This document shows, in pieces, positions 1 to 8,756 of a stretch of 64,000 nt of DNA (position 1 is the first letter of the stretch; every line of letters begins with the position of its first letter). The DNA comes from Sediminibacterium sp. TEGAF015 (GTDB taxonomy: Bacteria; Bacteroidota; Bacteroidia; Chitinophagales; Chitinophagaceae). Where the stretch lies: the NCBI RefSeq assembly GCF_025997995.1, contig NZ_AP026683.1:2852501-2916500 (forward strand). Direction: 5' to 3'. Below the pieces are notes generated by a model that searched no databases, was not told where the DNA came from, and worked only from the letters and a program-made list of their open reading frames with translations. The position numbers were made by a program, and so were the translations under genes.

Positions 1-1
1 T

Positions 2-3000
2 TATGCGGGTAAAAATATATTCAATCAATATTTTTCGGATAGCGTTTTGAAGATGCTAAATCCTAAGACATTTTATGCCAATACCCAATGGGAATCAAGC
101 GATAGCAATCATTTCAAAAACATGAGTGCGGTGGCTTATTATTACGGAAAGGAAATTGTTGAAAAAACCAAGATCCCGATTGGCTTGATCAATTTGTCCA
201 TTGCAGGTGCTCCTTTGGAAACATTTATCGGTATAAAAGCCTTACAAGCCGATGCAGCTTTTGCAGCCAAAGCTGAAGAGCCATGGCTTACAAATCCTGC
301 GTTACCTGTTTGGGTAAAAGAAAGAGGTAATCAAAATTTAAAAACAGGAACCCATCATCCTTTTAAACCAGGACAAGCTTATGAAGCAGGTATTGAACCC
401 TTGTTCCCATTTCCTATCAAGGGCATTATTAATTATCAGGGAGAGAGCAACGCGCAGGAAATTGAAAGGGTACAAGAGTATGCAGCCCTATCGAAACTGA
501 TGGTCAACGATTATCGAAAGAAATGGAATCAACCAAAGCTACCTTATTATTATGTTCAATTGTCTTCTATTGATACGGCCAAATACAAGGGGCATTTTTG
601 GGGTTCATTTAGAGAGGAACAAAGAAAGATTTTATCGCTCATTCCTTTTTCGGGAATGGCAGTTTGTAGCGATATTGGTTTCAAAGACAATGTACATCCT
701 ACCAATAAAAAATGGGTGGGAGAACGATTGGCCAGATGGGCTTTGCATAAAACCTATGGTCAAGATATTTTACCATCGGGGCCACTGCCTACAAAAGCGG
801 TGTATGAAAATGGGGAAGTGATTGTATATTTCCAGTATACGGGAAAGGGATTACAAGCGGCTCTACCTGACGATTTTAAATGCAACGCAAACGCTGAAGC
901 GCAATCGCTTCGCGGATTTTCTTTGGATGGTATTCATCCCATAGCTGCCACTATTCAGCAGCAAAGGATTCATATTCCAGTTTCATCCAAGCCTGACTAC
1001 ATTTATTATGGATGGAAATCGTATAGCGATGGTAATTTGGCAAACAGTGAACTACTTCCTGCTTCCACATTTAAAATAAGCGTAGAAAATGCACAAGTGG
1101 TTTTGCCCACTTATCCCGATTCTATTTTCAATACTTATTATCATCAGCGCGCAAGTTTGTTTAGATCTTTGCCGATTACATCGGTTAGCAAGTTTAATAC
1201 AACAGAGTCGCAACCTGCTTCTCAGCGCGACATTATTTTCTTAGGCAATAGCATCAACGACGGCTCAGAGTGGTCAGAATTGTTCAATGATATTAGAATA
1301 AAAAACAGAGGTATCAGTGGTGACATAACAGCGGGGATTATTCATCGGTTGAAAGAAATTACGGATAGAAAACCTGCCAAAGTATTTTTAATGATTGGCA
1401 TTAACGATTTGGGTAGAAGTGTATCGCCTGATTCTGTGGTCAAAAATATTTTGCTGATCCATGATTATCTAAAGCAAGAAAGCCCTGCCACCAAAGTATA
1501 TATTGAAAGTATACTTCCTGTAAATCCCAGCTTCGGAAAATTTGCAGGGCAAGTAAGTAAAGTAAAAGAAATACTCCAAGTCAATGCTATGCTAAAAGCT
1601 TCTGCTGCAATGCATTGTTTTGCATTTATCGATTTGCATAGTTCATTCGTAAATGCACAAGGGTATTTAGATCCAAAGTATACCAATGATGGGTTGCATT
1701 TGGTGGGTGCGGGATATCAGTTGTGGCGACATTTAATTTATCCGAAAGTATTTGACTTAACAGAGAAGCCTGCTTTGATTCCTATGCCTACAAAAGTAGA
1801 ATGGAAGCAAGGTTATTATTCTTTGATAGCTGGCAAAACTTTGGCCGAACAAGTACAGATAGAATGGAACGACACAAAGAGGGAGAACAAAAATGAAGCT
1901 TACTCATTAAAAGTAACTCCCGAAAAAATCCTCATTAAAGCGGCAACACAACACGGCGTCTTCAATGCCCTACAAACCTTACAGCAATTGGCACGTAATG
2001 GCCAAACCATTGATGCAGTGGAGATTCAAGATGCACCCGCTTTTGCCTGGAGAGGTTATATGATTGATGTGGGTAGAAATTATTTGTCGATGGATTTGCT
2101 AAAGCAGCAAATTGATATCATGGCAAAATTCAAGTTGAATGTATTCCATTTTCATGCTACGGAAGATATTGCCTGGAGAATCGCCATTAAGCAGTATCCT
2201 CAATTGACTGCTCCTGAACATATGCTACGCAACAAAGGCATGTACTATACAGAGACTGAAATCAAAGAACTGATTGCGTTTTGCAAGGCTCGCAATATTT
2301 TATTTGTTCCTGAAATAGATATGCCAGGGCATAGTGCGGCTTTTAAGCGTGCTATGAAAACCGATATGCAGAGCGATTCTGGCTTGGTGATTGTAAAAAA
2401 TATTCTCAAAGAATTTTGTACTACTTACGATGTACCCTATATCCATATTGGAGCGGACGAAGTAAAAATAACGAATCCCAATTTTATTCCGGAAGTCACC
2501 CGATATATTCAAAGCCTTGGGAAAAAAGTGATTGGCTGGCAACCCGGCGGAAACTTTTTAGACAGCACCATCCGACAACTATGGATGGACGATTTGGGTA
2601 AGATTACCAATGATAAAAACATACAGTATATCGATTCCCGGCATTTGTATTTGAATCATATGGATCCACTAGAATCAGTAACCACTATTTTTAACAGACA
2701 GCTGGCCAATAAAGACCATGGGGATCAAAATGCACTCGGAGCCATTATTTGCACTTGGCACGACAGAGCAGTAGAGAAGCAGGAAGATGTATTGCAAATG
2801 AATCCTGTGTATCCAGCCATGATGGCTTTTGCAGAGAGAAGTTGGAGAGGGGGAGGACAAGCCGGATGGATTGCGAATATCAGCGATGGAGATGCTAAAG
2901 CATTTGCAGAGTTTGAAGAGCGATTGCTAAGTCACAAAAAACAATATTTTACTCCTATCAACGGAGCCACAATCAAAACGGCTTTCCCTTATCAGCGTCA

Positions 3001-3499
3001 AAGCCATTTGGAATGGCAGCTTTATGATGCCAATGAAAAATACATCAAGACCGTGACGGGCGGAACTGTTGTATTGCGTCACTGGTGGGCCCCCTTGATT
3101 AAAGGCGCCATTGATTCTATTCAACCGAATACTACTTGGTATGCGCAAACGGAAATTTGGAGTGACGAAAATGGCACCAAGCCTTTCTGGATTGGGTTTA
3201 ATAATTTATCGCGTTCCCCAGCAACGGATGCTCATCCGATGGGTGAATGGAGTGCGAATAAACCCAGTGTTTGGGTGAACAATCAAACGATTGCGCCCCC
3301 CATTTGGAAAAGAGGTGGACAAAAAGGGAACGCAGAAATTCCGTTAAGTGACGAAGGATTTGAATATCGTACACCCACTATGATTGATTTGCAAAAGGGA
3401 TGGAACAAAGTGCGCATCAAAATTCCCATTGATCAGTTAAAAGTCAAGGATTGGCAAAATCCTGCGAAGTATATGTTCACGTTTGTTCCGGTGGAATAA
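2..3499 (+). CDS. Sialate O-acetylesterase / SGNH esterase / GH20 hexosaminidase fusion (5' partial)
   Basis: The reading frame is open from base 2 with no stop before the first ATG (base 47), so the gene begins upstream of the window. Three enzyme parts are visible, numbered from the first visible codon. The first ~380 residues are the C-terminal part of a SASA-type sialate/carbohydrate O-acetylesterase (INYQGES; DNVHPTN with the catalytic Asp/His region). Residues ~395-590 are an SGNH/GDSL esterase (FLGNSIND with Ser417, GINDLG, and DGLHL near its end). Residues ~600-990 are a GH20 beta-N-acetylhexosaminidase with the catalytic pair in IHIGADEV (D819/E820), followed by a C-terminal region that looks beta-rich. 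The expected role is deacetylation and cleavage of terminal GlcNAc/GalNAc from host-type or bacterial glycans in the periplasm or outside. The signal peptide is not visible. The GH2 gene follows 50 bp downstream, probably in the same operon. Confidence 0.88.
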   Translation, partial: YAGKNIFNQYFSDSVLKMLNPKTFYANTQWESSDSNHFKNMSAVAYYYGKEIVEKTKIPIGLINLSIAGAPLETFIGIKALQADAAFAAKAEEPWLTNPALPVWVKERGNQNLKTGTHHPFKPGQAYEAGIEPLFPFPIKGIINYQGESNAQEIERVQEYAALSKLMVNDYRKKWNQPKLPYYYVQLSSIDTAKYKGHFWGSFREEQRKILSLIPFSGMAVCSDIGFKDNVHPTNKKWVGERLARWALHKTYGQDILPSGPLPTKAVYENGEVIVYFQYTGKGLQAALPDDFKCNANAEAQSLRGFSLDGIHPIAATIQQQRIHIPVSSKPDYIYYGWKSYSDGNLANSELLPASTFKISVENAQVVLPTYPDSIFNTYYHQRASLFRSLPITSVSKFNTTESQPASQRDIIFLGNSINDGSEWSELFNDIRIKNRGISGDITAGIIHRLKEITDRKPAKVFLMIGINDLGRSVSPDSVVKNILLIHDYLKQESPATKVYIESILPVNPSFGKFAGQVSKVKEILQVNAMLKASAAMHCFAFIDLHSSFVNAQGYLDPKYTNDGLHLVGAGYQLWRHLIYPKVFDLTEKPALIPMPTKVEWKQGYYSLIAGKTLAEQVQIEWNDTKRENKNEAYSLKVTPEKILIKAATQHGVFNALQTLQQLARNGQTIDAVEIQDAPAFAWRGYMIDVGRNYLSMDLLKQQIDIMAKFKLNVFHFHATEDIAWRIAIKQYPQLTAPEHMLRNKGMYYTETEIKELIAFCKARNILFVPEIDMPGHSAAFKRAMKTDMQSDSGLVIVKNILKEFCTTYDVPYIHIGADEVKITNPNFIPEVTRYIQSLGKKVIGWQPGGNFLDSTIRQLWMDDLGKITNDKNIQYIDSRHLYLNHMDPLESVTTIFNRQLANKDHGDQNALGAIICTWHDRAVEKQEDVLQMNPVYPAMMAFAERSWRGGGQAGWIANISDGDAKAFAEFEERLLSHKKQYFTPINGATIKTAFPYQRQSHLEWQLYDANEKYIKTVTGGTVVLRHWWAPLIKGAIDSIQPNTTWYAQTEIWSDENGTKPFWIGFNNLSRSPATDAHPMGEWSANKPSVWVNNQTIAPPIWKRGGQKGNAEIPLSDEGFEYRTPTMIDLQKGWNKVRIKIPIDQLKVKDWQNPAKYMFTFVPVE

Positions 3500-3549
3500 G
3501 CGGTTAGCTGAGGGATATTTTACATTATTTACAAATTGAATACGATCCT

Positions 3550-5712
3550 ATGATTAAAAAGTACTTAAATAGAGATTTCAATAGACTTATTTTTCAAAAC
3601 ACTAGATTTCTAGGAAGGTATTTACTTCTTTCTGTATTTGTATTTGCTTTTTTCATGCAACCCAAAAGTTTATTCGCCCAACGCGATACTATAGCACTTA
3701 ATACAAACTGGCAATTTAAAACCGATAAGCAATCAGAGGGAGTAAAAACGGCTTGGTATGCAGGCGCGTTAACCAACTCTCGAGAGGTTCAAATCCCCCA
3801 TACCTGGAATATAGAAGACAGCAACCAAACCCATTATGGATGGGCATGGTACCAACGCATGTTGGATATACCTGCGCAATATAAAAATAAGCAAGTGGTG
3901 CTTGAGTTTGGGGCAGTGAATCATACTGCCTTTATCTATTTGAATGGCAGTAAAATTGCGGAACATATTGGCGATGGGTTCAATAAATTCAAAGTAGATA
4001 TTAGCAAGCTGATTAAAACAGGAGAAAAGAATCTGTTAACCGTAGCTGTCAATAACGATTATGGAAAAAACAAAGTGCCCTATGGCAGTTCATTTGATTG
4101 GCCGAATGATGGGGGATTGATTCGCAAAGTGAATATGGTTGTTACACACCCTGTTGCACCTCAGCAAATTTGGGTAACGCCCACTTTGCATAAAGACTCT
4201 TCCGCAACGGTGAAAATTCGGCTGCCTTTTAACAAAGCCATACTCGATAAAAAATATACAGGTATAAAAAATCAGTTGAAGCTGAATATTCAAATAGCCC
4301 CAGATATTGATCAATATAAACGATTAACCCATCAGCCGAATCTAACGGTATATGAATTAGCGAAAAAGCAGTTGACAACTGCATTATTAACCCCCGAATG
4401 GGAGGGAGAAATTGCCTACGCTACGGTTCAAATACCGAAGGTAAACCCATGGCATTTTGATTTTCCACATCTTTATTTTGTGGGCGTTTTCGTAACGACT
4501 GAAAAGGAAATGATTGATGTGATTGGCACTACTGTTGGATTTAAGAGTCTTGCATTTATCAATGGTCAAACATATTTGAATGGAGAGCGCGTGAAATTAA
4601 TGGGGGTAGAGTGGACAGCAGGCTCCAATCCTGATTATGGTTTTGCAGAAACAGATTCCGTTATTTTAGCCAACTGCCGATTGATGAAAGAGGTGAATGC
4701 TATTTTCACGAGACAACATTTTCAGCAGGACGAATTGTTTTATGATTACTGCGATCGCAATGGTATTTTGGTGCAACAGGAAGTTCCCCTTTGGGGTCCT
4801 GAAACCCCAGCCAGTGAAGCGGTTCAGCAAATAGCCATGAAGCAGTTGGAAGATATGACGGCTAACTTATACAATCATGTTAGTATATTTTCCTGGGGAG
4901 CGGGTAACGAATTAAGAGCGCGTGATGCAGATATGAAACCCTTTATCAGTGCACTCATGAAACGTTCCAGAGTACTCGATCCTAGCAGACATACTGCTTA
5001 TGTGAGCAACACGTTAACGCATGGTTATAGTAACGATCCCAATTTTGTTCCGGATGCAGCAGCAGAGGGAGACTACTTGATGATGAATGAATACGGTGGT
5101 AGTTGGTGGAGTATACCTACAGGCAAGATTCATCTTTACTTAGATAGTGTGCATATGAGTTATCCTACTAAGCCATTTTTTATTTCAGAGTTTGGATTGT
5201 GTGAACCTAATTTTAAGGGAGGTGATGAACGAAGAGTAGAAGACTTGATTTATCATATGGCGATTTATGAAAGCAAGCCTTATGTGGAAGGCGCCATTTA
5301 CTTTGATTTAACGGATTACAGAACCCATTATCCCGGCACAACGGATATAGGTAAATTCAGAAGAAGAATTCATGGGGTCTATGATATGTATGGGAATCCC
5401 AAGCCTTCTATGAAAGTTTTGCGTGAACAATCTACTCCAATCGAAATACAACATGTGGCAGGGGGTGAAAAAGGAAAATTGAATATCACTTTGTATGGAA
5501 GTATGGGGTTGCCACAACATACTGTGAGTGGCTATCAATTGTATATTTCTTCTGCGCCTGATAATTATTTAGCAACAAAAGCCCATCCATTGCCTACGCT
5601 GAAACCCGGTCAACGACATGGTGTAAAGGTAGATGCGCTAAAAGGTCCTTATTACATCACCATTGTACGTCCTTTGGGAACCATTGCTACACAGAAGGGG
5701 TTTGTGGAGTGA
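3550..5712 (+). CDS. Glycoside hydrolase family 2 protein (beta-galactosidase/glucuronidase-like)
   Basis: This is a 720-residue secreted enzyme. Residues 1-43 form a long n-region, a hydrophobic stretch and an AQ cleavage site. A GH2 sugar-binding jelly roll follows (~45-195, including a PHTWN motif), then an Ig-like domain (~195-335) and a TIM barrel (~335-620). The acid/base Glu is E454 in GNEL and the nucleophile is E547 in FISEFG. The C-terminal tail (~620-720) looks like an extra beta domain. The family is exo-acting on beta-galactosides, beta-glucuronides or beta-mannosides; the exact substrate cannot be read. It lies 50 bp after the esterase/GH20 fusion, which suggests sequential removal of capping sugars from a complex glycan. 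No SusC/SusD pair is visible, but the upstream part of the locus is missing. Confidence 0.88.
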   Translation: MIKKYLNRDFNRLIFQNTRFLGRYLLLSVFVFAFFMQPKSLFAQRDTIALNTNWQFKTDKQSEGVKTAWYAGALTNSREVQIPHTWNIEDSNQTHYGWAWYQRMLDIPAQYKNKQVVLEFGAVNHTAFIYLNGSKIAEHIGDGFNKFKVDISKLIKTGEKNLLTVAVNNDYGKNKVPYGSSFDWPNDGGLIRKVNMVVTHPVAPQQIWVTPTLHKDSSATVKIRLPFNKAILDKKYTGIKNQLKLNIQIAPDIDQYKRLTHQPNLTVYELAKKQLTTALLTPEWEGEIAYATVQIPKVNPWHFDFPHLYFVGVFVTTEKEMIDVIGTTVGFKSLAFINGQTYLNGERVKLMGVEWTAGSNPDYGFAETDSVILANCRLMKEVNAIFTRQHFQQDELFYDYCDRNGILVQQEVPLWGPETPASEAVQQIAMKQLEDMTANLYNHVSIFSWGAGNELRARDADMKPFISALMKRSRVLDPSRHTAYVSNTLTHGYSNDPNFVPDAAAEGDYLMMNEYGGSWWSIPTGKIHLYLDSVHMSYPTKPFFISEFGLCEPNFKGGDERRVEDLIYHMAIYESKPYVEGAIYFDLTDYRTHYPGTTDIGKFRRRIHGVYDMYGNPKPSMKVLREQSTPIEIQHVAGGEKGKLNITLYGSMGLPQHTVSGYQLYISSAPDNYLATKAHPLPTLKPGQRHGVKVDALKGPYYITIVRPLGTIATQKGFVE

Positions 5713-5742
5713 GTTTCAATAGGAAAAATATGCTTTAAAATG

Positions 5743-5774
5743 TTGAATAAATCCATCATAAAGTACTATATTTG
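5743..5774 (+). promoter_or_regulatory. Bacteroidota-type promoter of hipBA
   Basis: TTG at 5743-5745 and TATATTTG (TAnnTTTG consensus) at 5767-5774 are separated by 21 bp, close to the -33/-7 layout of the primary sigma factor of Bacteroidota. Transcription would begin around 5781, so the ATG at 5781/5784 would be leaderless or nearly so. The in-frame TTG at 5772 lies inside the -7 box and is therefore not the start codon. Confidence 0.6.
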
Positions 5775-5780
5775 TTAATA

Positions 5781-6134
5781 ATGATGGAAAAAAACAACAT
5801 AGCATTGCATGAATTTAGCGATAAGGCCATCTTAGCTGAATTAGGAGACTTTGTGAAAAGGACTCGACTCGAGCAGAATAAAACACAGCAACAGTTAGCC
5901 GATTTAGCGGGTGTTAATCGCTCTACCATTGTACAAATTGAAAATGGTAATGGGTCTACTATGCTCAGTTTTATTCAGGTCTTACGGTCATTAGAACAAC
6001 TACACCTTTTTGCCAGTTTTCAACAAAAGCCTTTGATTAGTCCATTATTATTGGCAAAACAAGAGATGAGAAAAAGAAGACGTGCAAGAACAATACCTAA
6101 ATCCATTTCAAAAAAGCCGAAATCGGATTGGTAA
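5781..6134 (+). CDS. hipB: HipB-like XRE antitoxin/repressor
   Basis: This is a 117-residue protein with a helix-turn-helix of the XRE family at about residues 27-80 (QQQLADLAGVNRSTI, then IENG). The C-terminal tail is basic and Lys/Arg-rich (KRRRARTIPKSISKK), a plausible DNA-contacting or flexible tail. It stops at TAA 6132-6134 and overlaps the ATG of hipA by one base (TAATG), so translation is coupled. HipB-type proteins bind the operon promoter and neutralise the HipA kinase. The ATG at 5781 was chosen because the further-upstream TTG falls in the promoter box; ATG 5784 is equally possible. Confidence 0.85.
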   Translation: MMEKNNIALHEFSDKAILAELGDFVKRTRLEQNKTQQQLADLAGVNRSTIVQIENGNGSTMLSFIQVLRSLEQLHLFASFQQKPLISPLLLAKQEMRKRRRARTIPKSISKKPKSDW

Positions 6135-7426
6135 TGATTACAAATGCATTTATAAAAATTTGGGACAGCACAGTAGGAGCCATTTCTTGGGATGCTCAAA
6201 AAGGGTTAGCTTTTTTTGAGTTTGAGCCGAGCTTTCTAAATACCCCTTGGGACTTATCGCCAATAAAAATGTCTACTAGTATCGCTCGTGGTAGAATATT
6301 TTCTTTCCCCGAATTAATTCGAAATAATACTTTTAAAGGATTACCAGGTTTATTGGCAGATGTTTTACCAGATAAATATGGGAACGAATTAATCAATACA
6401 TGGCTTACACAAAATGGTAGACCTGTAGATAGCATGAATCCAGTTGAATTACTTTGTTTTATTGGAAAAAGGGGTATGGGTGCATTGGAATTTGAGCCTG
6501 TTATAGCTGGAGCATTTGACAAGTCTACTAGAATTGAGATCAGTCAGTTGATTGACATTGCGCAAGCTATACTTTCTAAAAAGCAACAATACAAAGCAAA
6601 ACTATCCAATGAGGATGCCAAGGCTTTAAGTGATATATTGAAGATTGGAACATCTGCTGGAGGTGCTAGGGCTAAAGCGGTGATTGCATTTAATGAAAAA
6701 ACAGGTGAAGTGAAATCGGGTCAAGCAGATGTGTCAAAAGGTTTTGAACATTGGCTTATAAAATTTGATGGTGTAACTGATGCAGAAATTGGCGTTTCAA
6801 ATGGGTATGGAAGAGTTGAAATGGCCTATCATTTGATGGCCAAACAAGCGGGTATTCAAATGATGGATTGTAGGCTATTTGAAGAAAATGGACGTGCACA
6901 TTTTATGACGAAGCGATTTGATCGAGAAAAAAATAATCAAAAATTACATGTGCAAAGCTTTTGCGCACTGAATCATTTTGATTTTAATGAAGTAAATAGT
7001 TTTAGTTACGAACAGCTTTTTCAAACAATGCGTAGCTTACGCCTGCCTTATCCAGCGGCAGAACAATTGTTTCGAAGAATGGCTTTTAATGTAATGGCTC
7101 GAAACTGTGATGATCATACTAAGAATTTTGCTTTTATTATGAATAGAGAAGGCAATTGGTCTCTAGCTCCTGCTTTTGATATTTGTCATGCCTATAGACC
7201 TGGAAGTACATGGGTAAGCCAACATGCTCTAAGTATAAATGGGAAGCGAAATAATATTGTTAAAGACGACCTTTTAGCTGTTGCAAATAATATGAATATT
7301 AAGAAGGCGGAATCTATTTTGAATCAAATAAAAGATACGGTTGCTTCCTGGAAAGACTTTGCTACTGAAACAAAAGTTAAGCCAAAGCTGAGGGATGCTA
7401 TTGGAGAGACATTGCTTTTCTTGTGA
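6134..7426 (+). CDS. hipA: HipA-like serine/threonine kinase toxin
   Basis: The protein has 430 residues, close to the ~440 of E. coli HipA, and both halves of the family are present. Residues ~1-110 are the N-terminal HipA domain and the rest is the kinase core. GTSAGGARAK at 172-181 is the nucleotide-binding/P-loop-like segment. RNCDDHTKN at 323-331 carries the catalytic Asp (D326), and PAFDICH carries the metal-binding Asp. Known HipA kinases phosphorylate glutamyl-tRNA synthetase or related targets and cause growth arrest; the target here is unknown. The start is the ATG of the TAATG overlap; a TTG six bases earlier is in frame but less likely. No inactivating change is visible. Confidence 0.88.
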   Translation: MITNAFIKIWDSTVGAISWDAQKGLAFFEFEPSFLNTPWDLSPIKMSTSIARGRIFSFPELIRNNTFKGLPGLLADVLPDKYGNELINTWLTQNGRPVDSMNPVELLCFIGKRGMGALEFEPVIAGAFDKSTRIEISQLIDIAQAILSKKQQYKAKLSNEDAKALSDILKIGTSAGGARAKAVIAFNEKTGEVKSGQADVSKGFEHWLIKFDGVTDAEIGVSNGYGRVEMAYHLMAKQAGIQMMDCRLFEENGRAHFMTKRFDREKNNQKLHVQSFCALNHFDFNEVNSFSYEQLFQTMRSLRLPYPAAEQLFRRMAFNVMARNCDDHTKNFAFIMNREGNWSLAPAFDICHAYRPGSTWVSQHALSINGKRNNIVKDDLLAVANNMNIKKAESILNQIKDTVASWKDFATETKVKPKLRDAIGETLLFL

Positions 7427-7543
7427 GTAGTTCTAAGTCCTGTAATTTTCTACAAAAAAGATTAGATGTGGTTAATAAGCAACTAAAACATCGTAGATCT
7501 TCATCGGGTTTCTATGAACGATTCACTAGTGAAAATTCAACAT

Positions 7544-7572
7544 ATGTCGAAAAAAACACATAATTTCGACAT
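7544..7572. promoter_or_regulatory. Perfect inverted repeat upstream of fic (candidate operator)
   Basis: ATGTCGAAA (7544-7552) and TTTCGACAT (7564-7572) are a perfect 9-bp inverted repeat with an 11-base spacer. It is not followed by a T-tract that would suit a hipBA terminator, so an operator or a structured leader for the Fic gene is more likely. It lies 44-72 bp before the chosen fic start. Confidence 0.5.
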
Positions 7573-7599
7573 GAATTTTTTTTCATGTTGATTTAACTG

Positions 7600-7619
7600 T
7601 CATCAAGTTTATTTGATGA
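7600..7619. promoter_or_regulatory. Second inverted repeat at the fic start
   Basis: TCATCAA (7600-7606) and TTGATGA (7613-7619) form a 7-bp inverted repeat that overlaps the first possible fic ATGs (7616, 7619). It could be a second operator or could hide the start codon in RNA. If regulatory, it favours the ATG at 7646 as the true start. Confidence 0.35.
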
Positions 7620-8740
7620 TGAAAAATTTGCCAAAAATCGTCATCATGGCTTTTGATAGAAATACGCCTTACAATGAATTGCCCAATTTACCTCCACCGG
7701 GTTTTATTGAATCGCCTGAAATTTTAAAACAGCTTGCAAAAGCAGCCCGTTATTTAGGGGAATTAAATGGACTCTGCATATCATTGCCTGATCCTCAAAT
7801 TTTAATCAATACAATTGTTTTACAAGAAAGTAAAGATAGTTCTGCTATTGAAAATATTGTTACTACACAAGATGAATTATATAAGGCAGCAACGGAAGAC
7901 GATACAAATAATCTTGGAGCAAAAGAGGTATTAAATTATAAAGAAGCATTGTATGTTGGTATGAAAAGATTGCAAGATCAACAAAATCTATTGTTGACTA
8001 ATACCATGGTAGAGATTGTCCAAACCATAAAACAAAATAATGCTGGAATAAGAAATGTGCCAGGCACTTCATTAAAAAATGCCATTAATGGCGAAGTAGT
8101 TTATACTCCACCTTGTTGTGAAGATGTAATAAGGGAAAAATTAAGTGCTTTAGAACAGTTCATAAATGATCCTGAATTTTCCTCTTTTGATCCACTCATT
8201 AAAATGGCTTTTATTCAGTATCAGTTTGAGTCCATACATCCATTTCCAGATGGTAATGGAAGAGCTGGTAGAATCTTAAATGCGTTATACCTTGTTCAAC
8301 AGGGCTTATTAATACAGCCTGTGCTTTATTTGAGTTCATATATCGTAAAGCACAAAACTGAGTACTATCAACTATTAAGATCGATTACAGAAAAGGAAAA
8401 CTGGCAGGATTGGGTTATGTATATGCTAACAGCTTTGATAGAGACTACACAGCTCACTGCAAAAAAAATGAAGGCAATGCTATCATTAAAAAGTAATTAT
8501 GAAAAGCAACTAAAGGAAGTTTTAGGAACATCTTTTAGTTATGATTTACTTCAATTGATGTTTACCTTGCCATACTTAAAAATTGATTTATTAGTAAAAA
8601 AAGAAATTGCACATAGACAAACAGCTTCTACTTGGTTAAAGAAACTTTCAGATGCTGATATTGTTAGACCACAAAAAATCGGGAGAACAACCTATTATAT
8701 CAACTTCCGTTTGATGGAAATACTTTCAAGCGATTCATAA
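7616..8740 (+). CDS. Class II Fic-domain protein (probable AMP-transferase)
   Basis: The protein has about 374 residues. The Fic motif HPFPDGNGRAGR begins at H208, with catalytic His, metal-binding Asp and the anion hole all intact. An N-terminal inhibitory helix is visible as S75-xxx-E79-N80 (SSAIEN), which matches the class II arrangement in which the inhibitory Glu sits N-terminal to the Fic core of the same chain. The C-terminal ~90 residues look like a winged-helix domain (RQTASTWLKKL, then GRTTYY), as in many stand-alone Fic proteins. Known members AMPylate protein targets such as DNA gyrase or themselves. Starts at 7616, 7619 or 7646 (MAFDRNTPY) are all possible. It is preceded by two inverted repeats and follows hipBA by 189 bp. 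Confidence 0.87.
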   Translation: MMKNLPKIVIMAFDRNTPYNELPNLPPPGFIESPEILKQLAKAARYLGELNGLCISLPDPQILINTIVLQESKDSSAIENIVTTQDELYKAATEDDTNNLGAKEVLNYKEALYVGMKRLQDQQNLLLTNTMVEIVQTIKQNNAGIRNVPGTSLKNAINGEVVYTPPCCEDVIREKLSALEQFINDPEFSSFDPLIKMAFIQYQFESIHPFPDGNGRAGRILNALYLVQQGLLIQPVLYLSSYIVKHKTEYYQLLRSITEKENWQDWVMYMLTALIETTQLTAKKMKAMLSLKSNYEKQLKEVLGTSFSYDLLQLMFTLPYLKIDLLVKKEIAHRQTASTWLKKLSDADIVRPQKIGRTTYYINFRLMEILSSDS

Positions 8741-8756
8741 ATAAAAACAAAAAAAC

